Position numbers and translations under genes: made by a program
NCBI RefSeq assembly: GCF_015645465.1
Contig: NZ_JADOEL010000009.1
Location: 1 to 64,000 of the forward strand
DNA length: 64,000 nt
Direction of reading: 5' to 3'
From: Herminiimonas contaminans
GTDB taxonomy: Bacteria; Pseudomonadota; Gammaproteobacteria; Burkholderiales; Burkholderiaceae_D
Part shown: one piece after another, positions 24,930-34,900 of the stretch
Layout of the letters: every line of letters starts with the position of its first letter
Numbering within the stretch: the stretch's first letter is position 1
Notes under the pieces: generated by a model
The model's database searches: none
Told to the model about the DNA's origin: nothing
Seen by the model: only the letters and a program-made list of their open reading frames with translations

Positions 24930-25279
24930 GAGATTCCTTCATTGTGTTGAATGAACGCACTACAGCGAAACAATGGCTGTAGCTCATGGTGGTTATATGT
25001 GGATGAGATTTTTTAGAAAAGAATATATGTACGAATTGCCTTCTTACTTTTTCATAATGCATGTCTATGATTTTTTTTTGAATCCATCAAACCATAAATA
25101 GAAAACGGCGATTGCGTATAGCAAATCAAAAAAACACTTTTGATTGATCAGGATTTAGCACTATTTAACAAAATATCCCATGAATATGGGAGGCAAGGCT
25201 GATTCATAAGTGTTTCCATTGTTGGTTGGGTAATGGAAGCAATAAGCTGTTTAGATAGCGTTTACAAGAGAGTTAAGTA
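24930..25279. other. 350-base AT-rich region before the TerB-led operon
   Basis: No gene is seen. A possible weak promoter is TTGATT (25140-25145) with TATTTA (25162-25167). Two small hairpins lie downstream: CCCAT-GAAT-ATGGG region (25177-25190) and TTCCATT...AATGGAA (25214-25238). Either could be a control site for the long operon that begins at 25280. Confidence 0.4.
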
Positions 25280-27601
25280 GTGGCCAAGAAAAAGAAACCA
25301 TCAGTCTTTAGTTGGATAGTTGGAGTACTTGTTGTCCTTTGGATTATTGGAAAAACTGAAAATGTTTGGCTGGTACTTTTCTTGGTCGGAGTAATTTATA
25401 TCGTCTACAAAGCATATAAAAAGAATGCTTCTTCTAGCCAACAGGATGATCAAAGAATTCAAAGACCATCTGAATCTCTAAATCCGAGAGCTCACAAAGT
25501 GGTAAACGATACGGATGAACCTTTTCTGGTGCAGGTCAGTAGTAATGGAGCGCGCGCTTACGCAGTTCCGCCATCGCCAAATCAAGTCAGTGACGGGAAA
25601 TGGATTCCCAAGGGGCAAACAGTCGAGGTTGGGCGGTTTTCCATTGCAGGCGGGATGATATATGTTGGTAACAAGTTACCTACTTATTACGGTCAACAAG
25701 ATCCTGCATTGATAGACTCAAGAAAACCAATTGCGAAAGCTGGAAATTTTACTGAAGACTTAACGGGCTACTGGCCTTCTTATTCCGACATATCAAACCA
25801 GGCAAGACATGCCTACCTGCAGTGGTTGTCCGAAGGACGTACGCATCCAGAAGCAGGCATTGGATATGTCTTCTTGTTTTTCTGTGGTTTAGAGAGGCGA
25901 GCGTTGATTGATCTAAAGGGAAGCCTTAATTCGTCTGATGAAATAAAAGAAATAATTGATGAGTGCAGACGGCTTCTCGCTATTTATGGGGAAAAATCAC
26001 ATTCATTCTCAGGATATTGCGGCAGGTTCATAGAGTATCTCGAGTTGATGAACATACCTGAACGGAGTTATGACAATCCAGTACCAGAATTAGGACCATC
26101 TTCAGAACTGTCGTATCACTTACGCATTGCAATCGGTCAGGCCATGTTGGACAAATCGCCCATTCCAGCCCATGTGGCATTGGCATGGACAGAGCAAGAC
26201 CCAGCTGTGATGCGACGCACTGCGGTTACTAGATGTAAAGCCGAGTTTCGTCGATTGTTTGAGATCAAATACAAGCAGCAGTTTGATGGAGGAATGAAGC
26301 TCACTCTGAATCTAACGAAATTAAAATTGGTATATAGACCAGCATCTGCAGGGTTTCGCGGTGGACCAGAGATTGTCTTGGATTTTGGTGACATTCCAGA
26401 TGTTACCGCTCTTACCAAGCCCATTAAACTGTTGCAAATCGTTGTCGACGCTTGTACCGAAGAGCTTGATGCCTATAGCCGTTTTGTCGGTAGAAACCCA
26501 GGTCAGGAGTTGGCACTTGAAGGCTTATTACTACTGCCCGTTGATATGTGGCCGCAACCTGCACAAGACTCACTGGATCAATTGATCATGAGAGCTTCGC
26601 AAGGTATGGCGCTTATGTCCATGCGGGAGCTTGCGGATACGTTCTCTGCAATAGGTGAGTTAAGTAAGGAGCGGATTCGAGGGTTGGCACTAGCTTTATA
26701 TTCTAAAAAGATAGGTTTAGAGCCAGACATCTTGGAAGGGGCGAAAACTCCGAAGGCAGAGAATAAGATTGCATTGTTTAAAATCGATTCAATCGTCGAC
26801 GACAAACGTGCTGCGCCCGCATATCAGATCGCAGCAATAACACTGGAGTTAGCAGCTGCGGTAGCGCATGCAGATGGAGAATTTTCAGCTTCGGAGCTAG
26901 GCTTTTTGAATACGCACATAGAGTCTTGGGTACATTTGACACCTACTCTTCAGCGACGGCTCAAATGCCGTGCACGCCTGTTAATGGTAGAGCCGGTTTC
27001 CTTGGCCGCTCTAAAAAAGAAAGTAGAATCGCTGGACCCCTCTGCTCGCGAAATGATCGCTGGCTTTGCTGCTTCATTGGTTCAGGCTGATACAAAAGCC
27101 GCACCTGCTGAAATCAAATTACTTGAGAAGATATACAAACTGCTAGGCGTAGAGCAGAACAAGGCATACAGCGCAGTTCATCAAAATGCGACCTCGCCAG
27201 GTCTTGCGGGGCAGGCAAAGTCGGCAAGTGGTTTTGTTTTGGATAAAGACAAAATCGCTGCGTTACAACAAGACAGCGAGAGCCTATCTTCTTTGCTTGG
27301 AAATATCTTCAAAGAAGAAGTAGACATACCACCACCTATTGTCCCTGTTGAGGAAAGTGTAGCGAACAACGCTATATTGGGATTAGATGATGCACACTCG
27401 GCATTTGCACGCATGCTCTTATCAAGGATGTCTTGGTCGAGGCAAGAGCTTGGAAATATTGCCCAGGATCTTGAGGTGATGCTTGACGGTGCACTAGAGA
27501 AGTTAAATGAAGCTGCATTTGATACTTACGATTTTCCATTTACGGATGGAGATGACCCGATTGAAATCAGTCCTGAAATTATCGAGAAATTAGCAATATG
27601 A
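25280..27601 (+). CDS. TerB_N / TerB / TerB_C domain protein
   Basis: A 773-residue protein. Residues about 9-45 hold two hydrophobic segments, so it is probably membrane-attached. The TerB_N signature follows: 'WIPKGQTVEVGRFSIAGGMI', 'YWPSYSDI', 'YLQWLSEGR', 'IGYVFLFFCGLERRALID'. A TerB-like helical domain lies at about 515-625 (AAAVAHADGEFS) and a TerB_C-type end at about 640-770. TerB parts bind metal near the membrane in tellurite-resistance systems. In this fused form they are associated with ATPases and helicases, as here. GTG start with AAGAGAG upstream. It overlaps the next gene by four bases (ATGA). Confidence 0.82.
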   Translation: MAKKKKPSVFSWIVGVLVVLWIIGKTENVWLVLFLVGVIYIVYKAYKKNASSSQQDDQRIQRPSESLNPRAHKVVNDTDEPFLVQVSSNGARAYAVPPSPNQVSDGKWIPKGQTVEVGRFSIAGGMIYVGNKLPTYYGQQDPALIDSRKPIAKAGNFTEDLTGYWPSYSDISNQARHAYLQWLSEGRTHPEAGIGYVFLFFCGLERRALIDLKGSLNSSDEIKEIIDECRRLLAIYGEKSHSFSGYCGRFIEYLELMNIPERSYDNPVPELGPSSELSYHLRIAIGQAMLDKSPIPAHVALAWTEQDPAVMRRTAVTRCKAEFRRLFEIKYKQQFDGGMKLTLNLTKLKLVYRPASAGFRGGPEIVLDFGDIPDVTALTKPIKLLQIVVDACTEELDAYSRFVGRNPGQELALEGLLLLPVDMWPQPAQDSLDQLIMRASQGMALMSMRELADTFSAIGELSKERIRGLALALYSKKIGLEPDILEGAKTPKAENKIALFKIDSIVDDKRAAPAYQIAAITLELAAAVAHADGEFSASELGFLNTHIESWVHLTPTLQRRLKCRARLLMVEPVSLAALKKKVESLDPSAREMIAGFAASLVQADTKAAPAEIKLLEKIYKLLGVEQNKAYSAVHQNATSPGLAGQAKSASGFVLDKDKIAALQQDSESLSSLLGNIFKEEVDIPPPIVPVEESVANNAILGLDDAHSAFARMLLSRMSWSRQELGNIAQDLEVMLDGALEKLNEAAFDTYDFPFTDGDDPIEISPEIIEKLAI

Positions 27602-28902
27602 GTGCAACGCAAACAATTCGCCCAAAAGACCGTGACGCTGTTATTCAATCACTGCGCGCTGGCGTTGTCCCGCGAGCTGGCCAGCATCTAATTCAAGTCG
27701 GCAGAAAGCTGGAAGTTGAAACGCTCGTGGCAGATATGGATCGCGTTGCAGATGGCGGATCGACTATTCGATTTGTGATTGGAGAATATGGGGCGGGTAA
27801 AACATTCTTTCTGAACCTTATTCGTGCGGTTGCTATGGAAAAGAAGCTTGTAACCGCTAACGCTGATTTGAATCCGGATCGGCGCTTGCATGCGACGGGT
27901 GGGCAGGCCCGTTCGCTTTATGCCGAATTGATGAGAAATCTTTCAACTCGAACAAAGCCTGATGGCGGGGCAATGCAAGGAATTGTCGAACGATTTATTG
28001 CTACTGCCAAGACGGAAGCCCAGACAAATGGCAAAACCACTGACCTCGTCATTAGAGAAAAGCTTAACCAGCTAACAGAAATGGTTAACGGCTTTGATTT
28101 CGCAGATGTCATTGCCGCGTATTACAAAGGATTTGAAGAGGGAAATGAAGCTCTTAAATCAGATGCAATCCGTTGGCTGCGTGGAGAGTTCACTACCAAA
28201 ACAGATGCACGTCAGGCGTTGGGTGTGAGAACGATCGTTGATGACTCATCGTTTTATGATCAGCTGAAGTTGTTTGCTCAGTTTGTGCGCCTAGCTGGTT
28301 ACTCTGGGTTTGTGGTCTGTTTGGATGAGCTGGTGAATTTATACAAGCTATCCAATACGCAGGCACGCAACGCAAACTATGAACAGATCTTGCGCATATT
28401 GAATGACTCCTTACAGGGAGCTGCGGTCGGTCTGGGATTCATTCTTGGTGGGACACCTGAATTTTTGATGGATACGCGCAGAGGACTTTACAGTTATCCG
28501 GCATTGCAAAGTCGGTTGGCCGAGAATACTTTTGCGAAAGCCGGGCTAGTGGATTACAGCGGGCCCGTAGTGCGCCTATCAAGTCTGAGTCCGGAAGATC
28601 TCTACGTTCTTCTTCAGAAAGTTCGAACGATCTATAGTTTTGGTGATGCAGCGAAATTTCTGTTGCCGGACGAAGCAATCGGCCAATTTATGGAACATTG
28701 CTCGCTTCGTATTGGTGACAACTACTTCCGTACTCCAAGAACAACTATCACTGCGTTTATTAATCTACTGGCGGTTCTTGAACAAAATCCATCTGTTGAA
28801 TGGCAAGGTTTGATTGGAGACGTTAAGGTTGACGCAGACTTGGGCGGAACTACTGATATGGAGCTAGATGCAGATGACGAATTAGTTTCGCTGAAGTTGT
28901 AA
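27598..28902 (+). CDS. BREX-type ATP-binding protein (DUF2791-like P-loop ATPase)
   Basis: A 434-residue ATPase. Walker A is 'GEYGAGKTF' (residues 62-70) and Walker B 'VVCLDELVNL' (LDEL at 242-245). The opening 'RDAVIQSLRAGVVPRAGQHLIQVGR' and 'SSLSPEDLYVLLQKV' match the ATP-binding proteins annotated as BREX-system or DUF2791 ATPases (BrxC/BrxD-like). It is coupled to the TerB gene by a 4-base overlap and lies three bases before the helicase gene. No other BREX genes (PglX, PglZ, BrxL) are nearby, so it serves a different system. Confidence 0.8.
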   Translation: MSATQTIRPKDRDAVIQSLRAGVVPRAGQHLIQVGRKLEVETLVADMDRVADGGSTIRFVIGEYGAGKTFFLNLIRAVAMEKKLVTANADLNPDRRLHATGGQARSLYAELMRNLSTRTKPDGGAMQGIVERFIATAKTEAQTNGKTTDLVIREKLNQLTEMVNGFDFADVIAAYYKGFEEGNEALKSDAIRWLRGEFTTKTDARQALGVRTIVDDSSFYDQLKLFAQFVRLAGYSGFVVCLDELVNLYKLSNTQARNANYEQILRILNDSLQGAAVGLGFILGGTPEFLMDTRRGLYSYPALQSRLAENTFAKAGLVDYSGPVVRLSSLSPEDLYVLLQKVRTIYSFGDAAKFLLPDEAIGQFMEHCSLRIGDNYFRTPRTTITAFINLLAVLEQNPSVEWQGLIGDVKVDADLGGTTDMELDADDELVSLKL

Positions 28903-28905
28903 ATC

Positions 28906-31110
28906 GTGAGCCAAAGCCAATCAACCTCGTTTGATCTATTGGATGAACGCATCCGTAGATGGATTTGGAATGAGCAGTGGACCGAGTTACGTGATGCTCA
29001 AGAGCAGGCTGTTCCCGCCATTATCAACGCCGACCGTGATGTAATTATTGCGGCTGCTACCGCCGCCGGCAAGACTGAGGCCGCATTCCTGCCTATCCTC
29101 ACCGCGATGCTGTCGTCGGACACGATGGGATTGACCTTATATATAAGCCCACTTAAGGCGCTTATTAATGATCAATTCAGTAGACTTGAGCGGCTATGTG
29201 AGGCGCTTGAAATTCCTGTGTGGCCCTGGCACGGCGATATTTCCGGGTCCTTAAAGACTAAGTTTTTAAAACATCCTGAGGGTGTTCTACTCATAACACC
29301 TGAATCATTGGAGGCAATGCTTTGCAATCGCGGCTTTGCAGTGCCGCGGATTTTTGCTGATCTTCGTTACGTCGTTGTCGATGAGTTGCATGCGTTTATT
29401 GGCTCTGAACGAGGAAAGCAACTTCAGTCCTTGATGCAACGTATTGATAGCGCAGTTGATCGTAAAACTCCAAGGATTGGACTATCTGCAACGCTTGGCG
29501 ATATGCAATTAGCCGCAGATTTCTTACGATCCGACCAATTACGTCCGGTGCACATCATTCAATCCAAATCAGAAGGTGGAGATCTTCGCATTCTGGTCAA
29601 GGGATTCATTGAATTGGCATCTCCTGACGACGATGACGAAAAAGAAAAAACAAAAGTCGTCGAATCTGTTTCATCTCATCTTTATAAGGTTCTTCGCGGA
29701 TCGAACAATTTGGTTTTTCCAAATAGTCGAGCCAAGGTTGAACGCTACACCTACGCATTGAGACAGATGTGTGAGGCTAATAATGTTCCTAACGAGTTTT
29801 GGCCTCATCACGGCAGTCTCTCAAGGGAAATTCGAGAAGAGACAGAAGCCGCTTTGAAAAACAAAGAGCTTCATACGACGGCTGTGTGCACTAATACGCT
29901 CGAACTTGGCATTGATATCGGTAGCGTTAAAAGTATTGTGCAAATCGGGCCAGCACCTTCTGTTGCTAGCTTGCGCCAGAGATTGGGAAGGTCGGGAAGA
30001 CGCAAAGGAGAGCCAGCGATTCTGCGAGGTTTCGTCATTGAGTCAGAACTGACTGCTAATTCTCATCTCATGGATGAACTAAGACTTGATGTCTTTGAGT
30101 TGTGCGCAATGGTTAGCTTGTTACTCGATAACTGGTTCGAACCACCAAAGACCGACGGCCTTCATCTTTCCACGCTCGTTCAGCAGCTCTTATCGCTTAT
30201 TGCACAAAAGGGTGGAATTACGGCAGTCAATGCCTACAGCGCGCTTTGTATTAATGGACCATTCAACAATATAAATAAGTCGGATTTCGTGGCATTGCTA
30301 CGCCATCTCGCTACTAAAGACCTCATACAACAGGACAGCGCCGGAGTACTACTACATGGTCAGAAGGGGGAGCTCATTGTTAACCACTATGCGTTTTATG
30401 CATCCTTCGCTACTGAGGAGGAATTTCGCGTTATTACAGGTAGCAGGACGCTTGGCTCAATTCCTTTGTCCAATACCATCAGCGTGGGTGATTTCATTCT
30501 CTTCGCCGCACGAACATGGAAGATTGAACAGATAGACGAGGATCAAAAGACTATATTTGTTCATCACCACGTGACCGGCCGACCACCATCATTTAATGAC
30601 CATGGTGGAATGGTTCATGATCATGTGAGAGAACGAATGAAGGCACTTTATGAATCTGGTGATGCTATTCAATGGGTTGATACCGTCGCAGCCGATTTGT
30701 TAGATCAAGGACGGGTTGCCTTTTTAAGGCATGCCCTTAGATCTCGCGTGCTTACACAGGCAGGCAGAAACGTTTTGATTTTTACTTGGTTGGGTGACAT
30801 GGCAAATGAAGCTATTGCTTCAATGCTTAAGTTGCGTGGATTTAACGCCAATTGTTTTGGACCAGCGATTGAAGTTTTTAACGCAGAGGTTGATCGCGTT
30901 GCGGATACTCTTCTGGAGTTTTCAAACGAGCCCATGTTGGATCCGATAGTTCTTTTGCATGGAGCCTATAACTTGCGCCAAGAAAAATGGGATTGGGCTT
31001 TGCCAGATGATTTATTACAGAAATCGTTTGCCAGTTTGCGTTTGAATATTGTCGTTGCGCATAAATGGCTAGTGACAAACCGATCGACAATATTGCATGC
31101 GCTGAACTAG
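28906..31110 (+). CDS. DEAH-box superfamily II helicase
   Basis: A 734-residue helicase. Motif I is 'AATAAGKTEA' (about residues 50-59), motif II DELH (159-162), motif III 'LSATLG' (about 190), motif VI 'RLGRSGRRKGE' (about 365). The extended second half resembles Lhr-like helicases, which open DNA-RNA hybrids or DNA duplexes. GTG start, three bases after the ATPase stop. With the TerB protein and the ATPase it makes a three-gene unit that I take to be one system. Confidence 0.88.
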   Translation: MSQSQSTSFDLLDERIRRWIWNEQWTELRDAQEQAVPAIINADRDVIIAAATAAGKTEAAFLPILTAMLSSDTMGLTLYISPLKALINDQFSRLERLCEALEIPVWPWHGDISGSLKTKFLKHPEGVLLITPESLEAMLCNRGFAVPRIFADLRYVVVDELHAFIGSERGKQLQSLMQRIDSAVDRKTPRIGLSATLGDMQLAADFLRSDQLRPVHIIQSKSEGGDLRILVKGFIELASPDDDDEKEKTKVVESVSSHLYKVLRGSNNLVFPNSRAKVERYTYALRQMCEANNVPNEFWPHHGSLSREIREETEAALKNKELHTTAVCTNTLELGIDIGSVKSIVQIGPAPSVASLRQRLGRSGRRKGEPAILRGFVIESELTANSHLMDELRLDVFELCAMVSLLLDNWFEPPKTDGLHLSTLVQQLLSLIAQKGGITAVNAYSALCINGPFNNINKSDFVALLRHLATKDLIQQDSAGVLLHGQKGELIVNHYAFYASFATEEEFRVITGSRTLGSIPLSNTISVGDFILFAARTWKIEQIDEDQKTIFVHHHVTGRPPSFNDHGGMVHDHVRERMKALYESGDAIQWVDTVAADLLDQGRVAFLRHALRSRVLTQAGRNVLIFTWLGDMANEAIASMLKLRGFNANCFGPAIEVFNAEVDRVADTLLEFSNEPMLDPIVLLHGAYNLRQEKWDWALPDDLLQKSFASLRLNIVVAHKWLVTNRSTILHALN

Positions 31111-31154
31111 GCGCGTGCTGTTGGTATTCAATAGCTTAGAGAATGAGGAACTGT

Positions 31155-31865
31155 ATGGGAGAGCAAGTGAAGCAGGGCGATCGAGTAGCTGTCCTCGTGG
31201 ATTGTGACAATACTTCTCCAGAGATTCTGGAATATGCACTTCGTGTAGTTGCTCAGTTCGGGCGTGTCGTCGTTCGACGAGGATATGGAAATCATGCAAC
31301 GTTAGCGAATAAATGGCAGGAGGCGTTGGTTAGACTGGCTTTTACTCCTTGTCTTCAATATCAGTACGCGGCTGGGAAAAATACGTCTGACATTGCACTC
31401 GCATTAGATGCGCTCGAAGATTTGTTCGATCATCGCGCAGATACTTATTGTCTGGTCACGAGCGATTCCGATTTCGCATACTTATGTCGAAAGCTACGAG
31501 AGCGTGGGGCGACTGTTTGTATCGTCGGAGAAGAAAAAACACCTGATGCTCTGCGTAATGCCAGTGACCAATTTTTCGAATATCAGCCGCCTGAAGCCGA
31601 AAATGTAAAGGCTGGAGCTGCGAAGGTTGTCAAGCGTAGACCTAAAGCATTGATAGCTGCGGTTTCGTTGATTGCGGCGGAGAGTACCGAGGGGTGGGTA
31701 GGATTGGGAGCTCTGGGGCAGTACATGCGTAGAACGGATCCGGGATTCTCACCGCAGAAGAATGGATATGGTGGTTTGCTGGAAATGGTGAAGACTTACC
31801 CTGATCTAGTAACGCGAGTAGATGGCGGAGGCCATTGGGTACAATTAAAAGAAAGAGTTGATTGA
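31155..31865 (+). CDS. NYN-domain (PIN-like nuclease fold) protein with possible OST-HTH tail
   Basis: A 236-residue protein. The NYN core shows its acidic residues: 'VAVLVDCDNTSPE', 'KNTSDIALALDALEDL' and 'VTSDSDFAYLCRKLRERG'. These form the metal site of LabA/NYN-type RNases. The C-terminal 70 residues ('VSLIAAESTEGWVGLGALGQ' to 'FSPQKNGYGGLLEMV') fit an OST-HTH/LOTUS RNA-binding domain. The start at 31155 is chosen because GAGGAA lies five bases before it, rather than the ATG at 31143. It links the helicase gene (44 bases before) to the condensin set (60 bases after). Confidence 0.85.
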   Translation: MGEQVKQGDRVAVLVDCDNTSPEILEYALRVVAQFGRVVVRRGYGNHATLANKWQEALVRLAFTPCLQYQYAAGKNTSDIALALDALEDLFDHRADTYCLVTSDSDFAYLCRKLRERGATVCIVGEEKTPDALRNASDQFFEYQPPEAENVKAGAAKVVKRRPKALIAAVSLIAAESTEGWVGLGALGQYMRRTDPGFSPQKNGYGGLLEMVKTYPDLVTRVDGGGHWVQLKERVD

Positions 31866-31925
31866 GTCAACCATAGCCTGGTTTGGCAATATTTAAAATT
31901 AATAAAAATAATCAGGGGGTGATGA

Positions 31926-34900
31926 ATGACTTATCGGATGCGTCGCATGGTGCTGATCAATATTGGCACCAATAAAAAAACTACATCGTGTTTGATTACG
32001 ACGATTGATCCGCGAGATGGGGCCGCCGTCATTGGCGCAAACGGTGTAGGGAAAACAACGACGCTTCGTCTCATCCCATTGTTCTTTGGTCATCTGCCCA
32101 GCCAGATTGTCGCCGCTGGCAAAGGTCAGGAAGCTATGCTTCGATTTGTGCTGCCAACGGCCCAGAGCGCCATCGTATTTGAATATCAGCGAGGACCTTC
32201 TGATGAACACGATATTCGCACAGCGGTAATACGTCGACGTCAGGATGGGACCGATGCGCCAGAGTATCGATTTTTCAATTCAGGTTTCAAAGTGGAATTG
32301 TTCAAGGGAGAAGACGGTATCTTCCTGGATGACGAACAGTCGACTAAAGCTGCACTTATCCAACAAATTTCATTTACACAAAAGCTCAACGGTGCCGACT
32401 ACCGTTCTGTGATTCTGGGTTTACGCGCGCTAAGTAAAGATGCCTTAAAGCTGCGAAGACTTGCTGGCGACTATGCATTTGGTCCGAAGCCTTTGCCTAA
32501 TATGGATCGACTTGTCGCTGCGATGGTGAAAGATCACATAAACTTTACTGACCTGATTCAGGTTGCAGTTGGTATGGTGCAAGAGGAACTTGGAACTGGA
32601 ACAGCGGCGGATAGAGGCAATCTCAAGTTAAAGCAAAGTAAAGGCGTCCTCGCACAGTGGATCATCGATCGCGAGATGTGCGCGCAATCTATAAATTTGC
32701 GCCCGCGTTCAGACAAACTCAATGAACGTGTCAGCACGTATGCTCAACAAGAGGTATTTCTCAGAACGACACGGGTCAACGTACAGGCGCTCTTGCGACA
32801 CAGGACTGCAGAGGTTTTGGGGCTGATCGCGAAGCTTACCGAAATTGAAGAACAGCGAGCCGGTGCAAGAATTGTAGAAAAAAACGCATTAAATACGCTG
32901 AATGCCGATCTTAAAGACGCGAGGGAAATAAGCAGCGCCGCATTGATTAAGTATGAGGAAGAGAAAGGTAAATCCGAACACTTTAAGAAACAAGATGCCG
33001 CTGGTTGGGCCTCTCAATTATCTTCCCTGCCAGCTCTGGAAATCAATCAATTAGCGATTGGCGAGCAAATTGCAACGTTTGATGCAGAGGCGGGTGTCAT
33101 TGAACGCGAATACTCAACACGTGTTTCGACCGTAGAAGTCCAGTCTGCTCAAGAGTGTCAACGTTTGGAGCAGACTAAGGCCGAACCGCGCCGCCAGCAT
33201 GATCGGGCCATTGAAGACATTCGTGATCGTGAGCGAGAAGAGAATCGACAGCTTGCAGCGAAAGAGCAATCAGCAAATGAAAAATTAGAAAATCAAATTC
33301 ACAAACTGATTACAGAAAAAGTCACCGCTAAAATGCGCGCCCAATCTCCGACGGTTTCGCCGGAGACAAGTGTATCTCTAGGACAGGCCAACGACAGGTT
33401 GCAGCAACATGCGCGAGAAGCGAAAGATGCTGCAAGACTTCAAGGTGTATTGAAAGATCAGTATCAACAGGGCAAGCTTCTTTTTGATCGAATGGAAATC
33501 ACGTTAGCTGCAGCTATTGAACGAGTTAGTGCCTCCAAAATCGAATTGCTCACCGCCGAACAAATGAACGCCCCTGCCGCTGGAACATTACTGGCGACGC
33601 TACGTGAACATCCTGACCAGAATTGGTCACGAAATCTGGCGAGGGTAATAGATGTAGATTTGCTTCAACGCCAGGATCTTCAACCGCATTTTGACAATAG
33701 TGGTGATGAAGGCAACCTTTACGGATGGCACTTGGATGTCGGCGTGCTCGGTGTGCCTGATTGGACTCGCGATGGATTCGGTAAGCAACAGATTGTAGAA
33801 CGGAAGGCTGCCGTGAGCGCCGCAGAGACGCACGAGAAGCAGGTACGAATCGATCTTGCGAATGCGAGCAAAGGCCTGAATGACGCACAAGAGAAATTAA
33901 ATGCTCAGACTGCTCAAGTCAGCATGTTTGAAATGCAGGATGAGGCACTAAGCAACGCGAAGGCGGTAGCACAGGAACGTTTTTCTGAAGAGACGAAAGC
34001 AATAGTTTCTGCAGCGAATAAAATGTTGGAACGTTTGAACAAAGAAGAGCAACAACTTGAAAATCAAAAACGAGAAAGCCGGCTTGAATTCGCTTCGGAA
34101 CGGGCAGCGATAGGTAAACGCGCTACTACCGAAGTAGGCTATTTGGTGACATCTCTAAATGCCGCTTTGGCGGCAATCGATCAGCAAATCCGGATCGTCG
34201 AGGAAGATCTCGCTGCTCGTCGTGAAAGTTTGCAGCAGGATAGAACACGCGCTCTAGAAGAGAAAGGTATTGATAGTATTAAGCTGGATAGATTAAAAAT
34301 AGAACGGGACGTTATTGTAGGAAAAATTAATGACGTTCAAAAACGTGAAGTTCTCATATCAAGTTATCTGCAATGGTTAGAAGATGGTGGACCATCGGCT
34401 GTATCGAAGGCAGAGAATGCAAAGACGAATGCCAAGCAGGTTTTGAGTCAATATGAAGAACAAAAAGAGTTGCTTATTGCCACACATAACGATGCCGAAG
34501 AATTATATGAAAGCCTGCGGCGAGCCAAGCGAGATAGCAAAGCAAATGTGGAGAGTGAGGTGGACTCACTTCAGCGGCTGGACGAAAAACTTGGCAGATT
34601 TGCCGCTATTGGTTCTGTCACGGTAGATCTAAACGCTGACTCGCGCGCATTGATTGGGCAAATCAATGAAGGGCTGACGAAACTCTACGATCTGGAAAAA
34701 GAGTTGCGTGATGAAGCACGCTGGCTCAAGTCCGAGCTTAGTATCAAAGAAGGTGCGGTTAAGAGTTTTATCGATATTAGTCTGGGCGATATTAACGAAA
34801 ACAATCCCGTTGAATTGGCGACAAAGCTTCATTGGTGTCAACAGCGGATGGGGCAGCAAGTAATCCAGAACGTCAATCTCACGTTGGAATCAGTCCTAGC

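Noticed and set aside
25280-27601. Tellurite-resistance operon
   Set aside because: TerB parts are present only as a fusion, with no terZ, terD, terC or terA genes nearby.
27598-31110. A BREX system
   Set aside because: Only an ATPase of BREX type and a helicase are present. The methylase PglX, the phosphatase PglZ and BrxL are absent.
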